This document shows, piece after piece, positions 15,351-22,656 of a DNA stretch of 64,000 nucleotides; position 1 is the first letter of the stretch; each line of letters begins with the position of its first letter. The notes under the pieces are model-generated. The model did not search any database, was not told the DNA's origin, and saw only the letters and a program-made list of their open reading frames with translations. The stretch is from NCBI RefSeq assembly GCF_000961885.1, contig NZ_JZKH01000006.1, positions 87,327-151,326 on the forward strand. The letters run 5' to 3'. A program made the translations under genes and the position numbers. This DNA is from Streptomyces rubellomurinus (GTDB taxonomy: Bacteria > Actinomycetota > Actinomycetes > Streptomycetales > Streptomycetaceae).

Positions 15351-17369
15351 CTACTTGCTGCCGTTGGCCGTCGCGAGCGCCCCGATCGGCGTCTCGGCGA
15401 TGCCCAACTTCTTCGCGGAGTCCAGCAGTTGGCGCAGCTGGCCGGCCTGCTCGCCGCCGCCCGCGCCGATCAGCCTCAGCAGCAGCGCGGAGACGGTGAG
15501 GTTCTGCACGTCGGCCGTGGAGACCGAGGACAGCACCCGGGTCAGGTCCTCGGTGAAGCTGGCGCTGCCGTCCAGCCAGGGCCCGGCGAGGGTCTGCGCG
15601 GTCTGCGAGTGGCCGACGAAGGCGTCCACGGCCTTGCCCGCCGACACCGACTGCACCAGCTTGTCGAAGAAGACCGAGTCCCCGCCGACGATGTCGATCT
15701 TGGCCTTCTCCAGGCCGGCCGCGACCAGCGCCGCCTGCGCCTCGGCGATCTGCCGCTGCGCGTCCAGCCCGGCCAGCCGGACGTCCTTCTCGGCGGCCAG
15801 CCGCAGCCGGTACTCCTCGTGCCCGCGCGAGGCCTCGTCCAGCTTGGCCATCGCCGCGGCCTTCTCGGTCAGGCCCTCGGCCTCCGCCTTCAGCTTGGCG
15901 CCGACCTCCAGCGCGGCGGCCTTGGCCTTCTCGGTCTGCACGACGGCCTCGGCGCGGCCCACCTTCTCGACCGCGGCCGCCTCCTGCTCCCGCACCTGCA
16001 CCCGGGCCAGGCCCTCGGCGGCGGCCTCCGCCCGGACGCCCTCGGCCAGCTTGACCTTGGCGGCCGCGTCCAGCTCGGCGGCCTGCTGCCGGGCCTCGGC
16101 CAGCACCAGCGCCTCGCGGGCCTTGTGGGAGGCGGCCTGCTCGGCGGCCTCGGCGGCCTTGATGTCCTTGACCAGCTTCTCCTGCGCCTCCGCCTCGGCC
16201 TGGATGACGACCGCCTTGCGGACCCGCTCGGCCTCCTCGGTGGCGCGCAGCGTCTTGACGGCCTCCTCCTGCTCGGCGACGGTGCGCTCCACCGCGACCC
16301 GCTCGCGGACCACGTCGGCGACCTCCCGGCGGCGGGACTCGACCTCCTTCTGCTTGGCCATGACGGCCAGTTCGGTCTCCCGCTCGCGGCCGACGACCTC
16401 CAGCAGGCGGTCCTTCTCGATCCGCTCGTTCTCCACCGCGATCACCCGCTCGCGGTTCTTCTGCGCCACCGCGACCTCGCGGGCCTGGTTCTCCCGCTGC
16501 ACCCCGAGCAGCTCCTCGGTGCGCAGGAAGGCGGTCTGCGCGTTCAGCCGCTCCTCCTCCTGCACCCGGGCGATCACCGCGTCCTCCTTGGCCCGCAGAG
16601 TCTCGATCTCGCGGCGCTGGCGGATCTCGGCGTCCGCCTGGCGGCGCTCAAGCTCCAGGACGGTCTCCCGGGCGTCGACGTTCTGCCGGGTGATCTCCTT
16701 CTCCTCGGTGCGCTGGTACTCGTTGGTGCGCACGTGCTCGATCGCGGTCAGCTCGGTGATCTTGCGGATGCCCTGGGCGTCGAGGATGTTGTCGGAGTCC
16801 AGCTGGCTCATCGGGGTCTGTTCCAGGTGGTCGATCGCCGCGTCCTCCAGGGTGTACCCGTTGAGGTCGGTGCCGATGACGGCGATGATCTGGTCCCGGA
16901 ACTCGTGCCGGTGGGTGTACAGGTCGGTGAAGTCCAGCTGCTTGCCGACCGTCTTCAGCGCCTCGGCGAACTTCGCCGCGAAGAACTCCTGGATCGCCTG
17001 CGGGTCGCTGGCCCGGGCGGTGCCGATCGACTGCGCCACCTTGACGACGTCCTCGACGGTCTTGTTCACCCGGACGAAGAACGAGATCCGGATGTCGGCC
17101 CGGATGTTGTCCCGGCAGATCAGGCCGTCCCGGCCGGCCCGGTGGATCTCCACCGTCTTCGCGGTGATGTCCATCAGCTCGGCCTTGTGGATGATCGGCA
17201 GGACGATCGCGCCGGTGAAGGTGACGTCCACCTTCTTCGTGCGGGAGACGATCAGTGCCTTGCCCTGCTCGACCTTCTGGAACAGGCGGCCCACGAAGAG
17301 CAGCACGGCGAGCAGGATGAGCAGCACGACGGCGACGAGTACGCCGAAACCCACGGCGATGGTGTCCAT
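15351..17369 (-). CDS. flotillin-like SPFH-domain protein (YqiK type)
   Basis: 672-aa protein with an N-terminal membrane anchor (~5-27, VGFGVLVAVVLLILLAVLLF), an SPFH/band-7 domain (~30-200), then ~350 residues of Ala/Glu/Arg-rich coiled coil typical of flotillins, and a C-terminal oligomerisation segment (~570-650). It should scaffold membrane microdomains from the inner face. Two adjacent start codons, GTG at 17372 and ATG at 17369, follow AAAGGA; the ATG has the better spacing. It is the middle gene of the OB-fold/flotillin/AAA+ operon. The 110 bases before it contain five tandem 14-bp repeats, an unusual leader that may tune its expression relative to the first gene. Confidence 0.9.
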   Translation of the reverse strand: MDTIAVGFGVLVAVVLLILLAVLLFVGRLFQKVEQGKALIVSRTKKVDVTFTGAIVLPIIHKAELMDITAKTVEIHRAGRDGLICRDNIRADIRISFFVRVNKTVEDVVKVAQSIGTARASDPQAIQEFFAAKFAEALKTVGKQLDFTDLYTHRHEFRDQIIAVIGTDLNGYTLEDAAIDHLEQTPMSQLDSDNILDAQGIRKITELTAIEHVRTNEYQRTEEKEITRQNVDARETVLELERRQADAEIRQRREIETLRAKEDAVIARVQEEERLNAQTAFLRTEELLGVQRENQAREVAVAQKNRERVIAVENERIEKDRLLEVVGRERETELAVMAKQKEVESRRREVADVVRERVAVERTVAEQEEAVKTLRATEEAERVRKAVVIQAEAEAQEKLVKDIKAAEAAEQAASHKAREALVLAEARQQAAELDAAAKVKLAEGVRAEAAAEGLARVQVREQEAAAVEKVGRAEAVVQTEKAKAAALEVGAKLKAEAEGLTEKAAAMAKLDEASRGHEEYRLRLAAEKDVRLAGLDAQRQIAEAQAALVAAGLEKAKIDIVGGDSVFFDKLVQSVSAGKAVDAFVGHSQTAQTLAGPWLDGSASFTEDLTRVLSSVSTADVQNLTVSALLLRLIGAGGGEQAGQLRQLLDSAKKLGIAETPIGALATANGSK

Positions 17370-17397
17370 CACGGAGTCCTTTGACGAGAAGTGGTGC

Positions 17398-17467
17398 GAA
17401 GTGGGAAATCAGAAGCGGGAAATCAGAAGTGGGAAAACGGAAGTGGGAAAAGAGAAGCGGGAAAAGA
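17398..17467. repeat. five tandem 14-bp repeats
   Basis: Five head-to-tail units of consensus GAAGYGGGAAAWSA (for example gaagtgggaaatca, gaagcgggaaatca, gaagtgggaaaaga) fill the gap between the YqiJ-like and flotillin genes. Units differ at two or three positions only. On the transcribed strand they read as pyrimidine-rich TTTCCC-CTTC blocks, A/T-richer than the surroundings. There is no unique spacer, so this is not CRISPR. Confidence 0.85.
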
Positions 17468-17481
17468 GAGACGGCGAACCG

Positions 17482-18237
17482 TCAGGCGCCCGGCGGTGAC
17501 GGGTCGAAGGCCGCGACCAGGAACACCTCGGCGTCGGCGTCGTAGTCGAAGACCAGGGCCGTCCGCCCGGCCGTCAGCCCGGGGTCGTCCTCGACCGTGC
17601 GGACCTGGACGGTCGCGGTGGAGCCGTCCTCGGCGGTGACCTCGGCCTGACCGAAGTCGGCGGTCACCCGGCCGGTGCGGATCACGCAGACCCGGCCGAC
17701 GAAGTCCCCCCGGGTCACCGGGCGGTCCTGCGGGAACAGCCGCGACAGCGGCCGGACGATCACCCGGGTGCCAGCCCAGGCGGCCACCAGCGCGACGGCG
17801 AACACGCCGCCGCGCGCCGGGGCCCCCGTGGTGAGGACGGTGCCGGCCAGGCTGACGAACCAGGCGATCGCGACCAGCAGCGACACCGCCACCGTCAGCG
17901 GAACCCCGCCCAGCCCCAGCCGGTCCAGCACACCCCCGTGGTGGTGGGAGGAGTCGGGCCCGCCGTGCGCCACGCCCCCGCCATGGTGCCCCCCGGCACC
18001 ATGACCGGCCGCACCGTGCCCCCCGGCACCGTGCCCGGCATGACCCACCTGACCCACGTGCCCGCCGTGCCCGACGCCCACGTGGTGCCCGACGCCGTGC
18101 CCCCCGTGCAGGGCGTCGAACCCGAGACCGCCGAGCAGCATCAACAGCCAGTACCCGACGACCACCACCAGCGCGAAACTGAACAGCGCGGTCGGAAAGG
18201 CCAGCGCGGCCGTGACGAATCCCCCCACCCCGGCCAC
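17482..18237 (-). CDS. YqiJ/NfeD-like OB-fold membrane protein with a histidine-rich loop
   Basis: 251-aa protein. One membrane span (~8-36) is followed by a loop at 44-100 packed with 16 histidines in Gly-His repeats, then two spans (~112-160) and a C-terminal OB-fold (~175-250, GRVCVIRTGRVTADFGQAEV...). This matches YqiJ/DUF1449 proteins that pair with YqiK flotillins and help them partition in the membrane; the His-rich insertion is the odd part and suggests metal binding outside the membrane core. The frame is open far upstream, but the GTG at 18237, preceded by a G-rich stretch, begins the first span sensibly. First gene of the flotillin/AAA+ operon; its promoter must lie in 18238-18476. 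Confidence 0.8.
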   Translation of the reverse strand: MAGVGGFVTAALAFPTALFSFALVVVVGYWLLMLLGGLGFDALHGGHGVGHHVGVGHGGHVGQVGHAGHGAGGHGAAGHGAGGHHGGGVAHGGPDSSHHHGGVLDRLGLGGVPLTVAVSLLVAIAWFVSLAGTVLTTGAPARGGVFAVALVAAWAGTRVIVRPLSRLFPQDRPVTRGDFVGRVCVIRTGRVTADFGQAEVTAEDGSTATVQVRTVEDDPGLTAGRTALVFDYDADAEVFLVAAFDPSPPGA

Positions 18238-18310
18238 GCTCCCCCGTCTTTCCGTCCGACACCGCACCTCGGCGCCTCGGAGATCGTGACAGCGCGGGGG
18301 GCGTCCGCAC

Positions 18311-18329
18311 ATTGCCAGGATCCGGCAAT
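18311..18329. promoter_or_regulatory. inverted repeat upstream of the YqiJ/flotillin operon
   Basis: ATTGCC (18311-18316) and GGCAAT (18324-18329) flank AGGATCC, which contains the palindrome GGATCC. It is about 75-90 bases upstream of the YqiJ-like start, in a 240-base interval otherwise without a gene. A plausible operator; the binding protein is unknown. Confidence 0.4.
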
Positions 18330-18476
18330 CTTTACGCCCCTTTGACACCCTGGTGCGCGCGCCCCCGGTGACAGTGGAACAACTCCGCAACAGCCGGGCG
18401 ACGGGACCGCCCCAGCGGGGTTGGCGGGCGGACAGGGGAGACGATCGGCCCGTTGCCGGGTCCGCGCACGTACCTC

Positions 18477-19592
18477 CTAGAGAGGCTGCTCCGGCCAGTT
18501 CAGCAGCCGCGCCCCCATCGCCGCCGTCTCCAGCGTGAAGCGCTGCAACGCGTCCGAAGGGTCGTACCCCGTCAGCGACTTGATCCGCTCCAGCCGGTAG
18601 CTCAGGGTGCGCACGCTCAGCCCCAGCCGGCGCGCCGCCTCCGCGTTCACGTACGCCGCCTCCGCCTGCACCGCGATCGTGTCCAGCAGCGGACGGGCGC
18701 CGCCGCGCGCCTCCGTCAGCGGGCCCAGCACGCTGCGCACCAGGTCCGCCATCGCCGCCCGGTCCCGCATCAGCACCGGGAACACCAGCAGCTCCTCGGC
18801 CTTCAACTGCCGGGCGGCCAGGCCCAGGCGCTGTGCGTAGTCCAGCGCGTCCAGCGCCTCCTCGTAGCTGCGCAGCACCCCGCTCGCGCCCGAGTGCCGC
18901 CGCCCGGTCGCCACCCGCAGCACCGGGCGGTAGCCGGCGCCCGGGCGCAGCGTCAGGTCCGCGAACGCCTCCAGCACGGCCCGCTCGGAGTCCGGGGCGA
19001 TGCACACCAGCCGGCCGTCCTTGCTCGCCAGCAGGACGTCCCGCTCGCCGAACCGGCCCACCAGCTCCCGCTCCACCCGGTGCACCAGCGGGTGGACGTC
19101 CGCGAACGGCTCCTCGCCGACCGCCACCGCCACCGCGTACGCCCCCGCCAGCCGCAGCCCGAACCGCTCCGCGCGCTCCGCCAGCAGGCCCAGGTCGCCG
19201 CGCCCGTACAGCAGGTCGTCGATGAACTCCCGCCGCGCCGCCTCCTCCTGGCGCACGGCCATCCGCTGCGCCCGCTCGTGCCCCTCGCCCAGCGCCGCCA
19301 GCGCGGCGTCGGTCGCGGCGAGCACCGCGTCGCCGGTGCGGCGCAGCTCGGCCACGCTGAGCGCCGACGCCGAGCCGGGCAGCGTCTGCCAGGCCCGCCG
19401 GGCCGCCGCCAGGCAGTGCGCGACCACCTCGCGCAGGCCGTAGCCGGCCTCGGCGCAGTGCTCGCCGAGCACGCGCAGGCCCTCCAGCTCGTCGCGGCGC
19501 AGCAGCCGCCCGGTGCGGGAGGCGTCGGCGAGCAGGACGAGGTAGGCCTCGGTCAGCTCGGTCGGTACGTCGTGCTCGATCCCCTCGGTCAC
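18477..19592 (-). CDS. PucR-family transcriptional regulator
   Basis: 371-aa protein with the PucR plan. The N-terminal region (~1-150) is a helical RsbT co-antagonist-like fold. A central GGDEF-like region (~165-290) contains the GASGVLRSYEEALDALDYA motif typical of PucR/CdaR proteins. The C-terminal HTH_30 (~310-365) has the signature NAEAARRLGLSVRTLSYRLERI. Family members sense metabolites and activate purine, sugar-acid or secondary-metabolite genes. It is transcribed toward the flotillin operon but separated by 240 bases, so control of that operon is possible but not shown. GTG start. Confidence 0.9.
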   Translation of the reverse strand: MTEGIEHDVPTELTEAYLVLLADASRTGRLLRRDELEGLRVLGEHCAEAGYGLREVVAHCLAAARRAWQTLPGSASALSVAELRRTGDAVLAATDAALAALGEGHERAQRMAVRQEEAARREFIDDLLYGRGDLGLLAERAERFGLRLAGAYAVAVAVGEEPFADVHPLVHRVERELVGRFGERDVLLASKDGRLVCIAPDSERAVLEAFADLTLRPGAGYRPVLRVATGRRHSGASGVLRSYEEALDALDYAQRLGLAARQLKAEELLVFPVLMRDRAAMADLVRSVLGPLTEARGGARPLLDTIAVQAEAAYVNAEAARRLGLSVRTLSYRLERIKSLTGYDPSDALQRFTLETAAMGARLLNWPEQPL

Positions 19593-19710
19593 CGTGTCCC
19601 GACCCCCGTGCGACTGCTGTTCACGTCCTGCTGCCCATGTTCGAGCGGATGATCTCGGCGGTGAACGCTATCAGCGCCGCCGCGCGTGCGGACCGGCCGC
19701 AGGCGCGGCC

Positions 19711-20490
19711 TCACGACTCCCGGAAGCGCAGCACGAAGCGGGCGCGGCTGCCGTCGATCCGCCGCCGCACGTACAGCGCCGGGGTGCCGTCCGGGGTGCA
19801 GCTGACGCCCTCGCGTACCAGCAGCGCCGTGCCCGGCGGCACGCCCAGCAGTTCGGCGTCCGCGAGGTCCGCGCCCACCGCGCCGAACGCCCGCCAGTCG
19901 TACTCCAGCTCCACGCCGGTCGCCCGGGCCAGCGCCGGCACCAGGTTCCCCGGGTGGCCGGGGCGCACCAGCTCGGCGGGCAGCGGCCGGTACGGCACCC
20001 AGTAGCTGCAGGCCGCCTGCGGCCGGCCCGCGTGCCGGATCACCGAGTCCACCCGGGACAGCTCGGCCGTCGTGCGGCCCAGCTGCCGGGCCGCCTCCGC
20101 GTCCTCCGCCGACCCCGTCACCGGCGGGGCGCCCACCACGAACTCGCCGTCCTCGCCGTGCCCGCCGCTCGCTCCGCCCGCCGCGTCCGGCAGTGCGGCG
20201 TGCACGCTGCCCAGGTCGACCCGCTGGCTGCGCGGGTCCACCGCGATCGAGATCCGGACGGCCGGCGGGCGGACGAAGGTCCCCACGCCCCGGCGGATCT
20301 CCACCACGGCCGCGCGCTCCAGCTCCGCCACTGCCTGCCGCACGGTCAACCGGTTCACGCCGAACTCGGCGCTCAGCTCGGGCTCGCTCGGCAGCCGGGC
20401 GCCCGCCGGGTAGGCGCCGGCGTCGATCCGCTCCTGCAGCTGCAGGGCGAGACGGCGGTACAGCGGGGTGCTCGGGGGGTTCGTGGCCAC
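19711..20490 (-). CDS. GntR-family (HutC subfamily) repressor
   Basis: 259-aa regulator. The winged-helix domain at ~10-75 (PLYRRLALQLQERI, then LPSEPELSAEFGVNRLTVRQA) is textbook GntR, and the UTRA ligand domain at ~100-255 marks the HutC group. It is divergent from the tyrosine-phosphatase gene, and a 24-bp perfect palindrome in the shared region has the TCTAGA-type half-sites common for HutC proteins, so it most likely represses that gene and perhaps itself. The GTG start lacks a ribosome-binding site but has TAGGAT six bases upstream, suggesting a leaderless mRNA. Confidence 0.92.
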   Translation of the reverse strand: MATNPPSTPLYRRLALQLQERIDAGAYPAGARLPSEPELSAEFGVNRLTVRQAVAELERAAVVEIRRGVGTFVRPPAVRISIAVDPRSQRVDLGSVHAALPDAAGGASGGHGEDGEFVVGAPPVTGSAEDAEAARQLGRTTAELSRVDSVIRHAGRPQAACSYWVPYRPLPAELVRPGHPGNLVPALARATGVELEYDWRAFGAVGADLADAELLGVPPGTALLVREGVSCTPDGTPALYVRRRIDGSRARFVLRFRES

Positions 20491-20496
20491 GGCCCG

Positions 20497-20502
20497 ATCC
20501 TA
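20497..20502 (-). promoter_or_regulatory. leaderless-type -10 box for the HutC regulator
   Basis: TAGGAT on the minus strand ends six bases before the GTG start at 20490 and no Shine-Dalgarno is present. No clear -35 is seen. Confidence 0.5.
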
Positions 20503-20622
20503 CGAAGCGGCGGCTCCGGGCGAAGGCCACCGGCCGTTCCGCTCGACGCGGCGGCCCGGCGGGAGTGGGATGGAGGGGTGTCCCCGCCGGGCGCGGCTTG
20601 CCCGGCACCCCCGCGACGGGTT

Positions 20623-20646
20623 ACACATCTAGACGTCTAGATGTGT
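20623..20646. promoter_or_regulatory. 24-bp perfect palindrome, GntR/HutC operator
   Basis: Arms ACACATCTAGAC and GTCTAGATGTGT meet without a spacer, centred 52 bases upstream of the phosphatase start. The core resembles HutC-type operators, and the cognate candidate repressor is the next gene on the other strand. It probably covers the phosphatase promoter. Confidence 0.85.
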
Positions 20647-20686
20647 CGTGCCTGTCCGGGGCGCGGCCCCACCGAAAGGCCCCGCG

Positions 20687-21427
20687 ATGTCCCTGGTCAA
20701 CTTCCGCGACCCCGCCGTCCTCAGCGACCCCGAGGGCCGCCGGATACGCGCCGGCGTGCTGTACCGCTCCGCACAGCCCTTCCCCGCCGCCGACGCGGCC
20801 GTCGTCGACCAGCTGCGCTCCTGCGACATCCGCACCATCGTCGACCTGCGCGACACCCGCGAGACCGACCCCGCCGACTGGGCCGCCGCCGTCGAGGCGG
20901 GCATCGCCGTCGTCGCCGCCCCCGTCGACCCGGCCACCGACCTCCTCGCCGCCCGGCTCGGCACCATGACCACCGCCGCCGACCTCGGCGACTGGTACGT
21001 GCTGCTCGCCGAATCCGCCCCCCGGGCCGTCGCCGCCGCCGTCGAAGCCGCCGCCCGCCCCGGCGCCGTCCTGCTGCACTGCGCCGCCGGCAAGGACCGC
21101 ACCGGCCTCGTCACCGCGCTGCTCCTCGACCTGCTCGGCGTCCCCGCCGACCGCATCGTCGCCGACTACGCCCGCACCGCCGAGGCCCTCCCGCAGATCT
21201 TCGCCGGCCTGGCCGAACGCCACCGCACCGCCCTCAACGACCGCGTCCAGAGCGGGCAACTCACCATCCCCGCACCGCTGTTGGAGGCCCCGGCCGAGGC
21301 CATGGCGGTCTTCCTCGACCGCGTCCGCACCCACCACGGCGGCGCCGCCGCCTTCCTGCCCGCCTGCGGCGTCGCCGCGGCCACCCTCGGCGCCTTCCGC
21401 GACAAGGCGGCACCGCTGCCCGCCTGA
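20687..21427 (+). CDS. tyrosine-protein phosphatase (dual-specificity-like, atypical)
   Basis: 246-aa phosphatase. The P-loop HCAAGKDRTG carries nucleophile C132 and R138. The upstream LYRSAQPFPAADAAVVDQL and IVDLRD segments match the bacterial tyrosine/lipid phosphatase family (PF13350, MptpB-like), which acts on phosphotyrosine or phosphoinositide. The start ATG has GAAAGG 7-8 bases upstream; an ATG 13 codons earlier lacks one. Its promoter contains the 24-bp palindrome bound presumably by the adjacent HutC regulator, so expression is likely induced by that regulator's ligand. Cytoplasmic or exported role cannot be decided; no signal peptide is seen. Confidence 0.9.
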   Translation: MSLVNFRDPAVLSDPEGRRIRAGVLYRSAQPFPAADAAVVDQLRSCDIRTIVDLRDTRETDPADWAAAVEAGIAVVAAPVDPATDLLAARLGTMTTAADLGDWYVLLAESAPRAVAAAVEAAARPGAVLLHCAAGKDRTGLVTALLLDLLGVPADRIVADYARTAEALPQIFAGLAERHRTALNDRVQSGQLTIPAPLLEAPAEAMAVFLDRVRTHHGGAAAFLPACGVAAATLGAFRDKAAPLPA

Positions 21428-21453
21428 CCCGAGGGGTCGTCGGTGGGCCCGCC

Positions 21454-21459
21454 TACCCT
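21454..21459 (+). promoter_or_regulatory. leaderless-type -10 box TACCCT
   Basis: TACCCT lies eight bases before the ATG at 21468. The same TACCCTGG-plus-GC arrangement precedes the paralogous gene at 22071, so this short promoter was duplicated with the gene. Confidence 0.5.
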
Positions 21460-21467
21460 GGGGCGCC

Positions 21468-22043
21468 ATGGGCAACTCCACCTTCTGGGTCCTGATGCCG
21501 ATGCCCGCCGCCGGCGTCGAGCGCTTCGCGCCGCGGCTGCGCCCGCCGGTGGCGGAGCACGCGGCGGATCCGCGCACGCGGGAGTGGTGGCGGCGCTGGG
21601 CGGCCGATCCGAACGGCGAGCAGGCGTTCCACGCGTTCCACGAGCGGGCCTTCGACGGCCCGCTGGACGAGCACATCGACGTGGTCTACGAGGCCTGGGA
21701 GCTCGGGCAGGCGACCGGGCCGTACGTCCACCTCGCCGCCCGCAAGGGCTCACCGATGGCCGGCCTGGCGTTCGCCATCGGCCCGGAGCGCTTCGCCCGA
21801 CTGCCGGGCTGGTTCGGCGACTTCCTGCTGACGCCCGAGCAGGCGCGGGCGGCGCTGCCCGCCGTCGAGGCGGCGTTCGACCTGGACGGGGCCGCCCGGG
21901 CGACGGCCGTCGAGCGGCTGGTCGAGGCCCTGCCCGAGTGCTGGGACGGCCCGGAGCGGATCCTCGACGAGGTCCTCCCGGTCTGGCGCGCCGCCGTCGA
22001 GGCCGGCCACGGCCTCTTCGGCACCCAGGTCACCCCGACCTGA
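21468..22043 (+). CDS. hypothetical protein, paralogue of the next gene (copy 1)
   Basis: 191-aa soluble protein I do not recognise. It shares a clear pattern with its downstream neighbour: VERxxPxLR near the N-terminus, WRRW, an AxExW motif, the strong LPGWFGDxxL block, then LPAVEAxFxLDGAAR and a C-terminal PxWRAAxExGHGLxGxQ. No signal peptide, membrane span or cysteine cluster is seen. It follows the phosphatase by 40 bases but has its own TACCCT box 8 bases upstream of ATG, so it is probably transcribed separately. Conserved Trp, Gly and His at the C-terminus may form a binding site; function unknown. Confidence 0.7.
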   Translation: MGNSTFWVLMPMPAAGVERFAPRLRPPVAEHAADPRTREWWRRWAADPNGEQAFHAFHERAFDGPLDEHIDVVYEAWELGQATGPYVHLAARKGSPMAGLAFAIGPERFARLPGWFGDFLLTPEQARAALPAVEAAFDLDGAARATAVERLVEALPECWDGPERILDEVLPVWRAAVEAGHGLFGTQVTPT

Positions 22044-22056
22044 CGGGCGCCCCGCG

Positions 22057-22062
22057 TACCCT
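22057..22062 (+). promoter_or_regulatory. leaderless-type -10 box TACCCT of copy 2
   Basis: TACCCT ends eight bases before the ATG at 22071, the same distance and flanks as at 21454-21459. Confidence 0.5.
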
Positions 22063-22070
22063 GGCGGCCC

Positions 22071-22628
22071 ATGAGCTACTACGCCACGTGGTTCCTGGTC
22101 CTCGCCCCCGCCGGCGCCGTCGAGCGGCACGGGCCCGCCCTGCGGGCACAGTTGGCCGAGCACGCGGCGGCCCCCGGCACCCGCGCGCTGTGGCGGCGCT
22201 GGGAGCGCGAGGAACTGGGCTTCGACGAACTGGAGGCGCTGGCCTCCGGCCCCTTCGGGCTGGACGTCGAGGCGATGTACGCGGTCTGGGAGGACTGCGC
22301 AGGCCTGCGCCCGTACGGCGCCGTGTCCGCCCGCAACCGCTTCCCGATGCTGGGCCTGGCGCACGCGCTCGGCCCGGAGCGGATCCGGGAGCTCCCGGGC
22401 TGGTTCGGGGACCTGGTGCTGAGCCCGGACGAGGTGCGCTCGACACTGCCCGCCGTCGAGGCGCTGTTCGCGCTGGACGGCGCCGCACGGGTGGAGGCCG
22501 AGCGGCGGGCCGAGCAGGCGCTGCGGTCGGCGGACCCGGTGGGCGACCTGTTCGACACGGCCGTGCCGATCTGGCGTGCGGCCGCCGAGGGCGGCCACGG
22601 CCTGATCGGCGCGCAGATCGTGCCCTGA
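22071..22628 (+). CDS. hypothetical protein, paralogue of the preceding gene (copy 2)
   Basis: 185-aa protein sharing the LPGWFGD, LPAVEALFALDGAAR and PIWRAAAEGGHGLIGAQ blocks with the gene just upstream, 27 bases away. The two are a tandem duplication that has diverged in the N-terminal half. Function unknown. Because the copies keep the same C-terminal core but differ around residues 40-75, they may recognise different partners. It converges with the ABC-2 permease gene, with 28 bases between stops and no obvious terminator. Confidence 0.7.
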   Translation: MSYYATWFLVLAPAGAVERHGPALRAQLAEHAAAPGTRALWRRWEREELGFDELEALASGPFGLDVEAMYAVWEDCAGLRPYGAVSARNRFPMLGLAHALGPERIRELPGWFGDLVLSPDEVRSTLPAVEALFALDGAARVEAERRAEQALRSADPVGDLFDTAVPIWRAAAEGGHGLIGAQIVP

Positions 22629-22656
22629 GGCGGTCGGTGACTCACGGCACGGGGCT

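Noticed and set aside
17398..17467. CRISPR array
   Set aside because: The 14-bp units are directly adjacent with no unique spacers and no cas genes.
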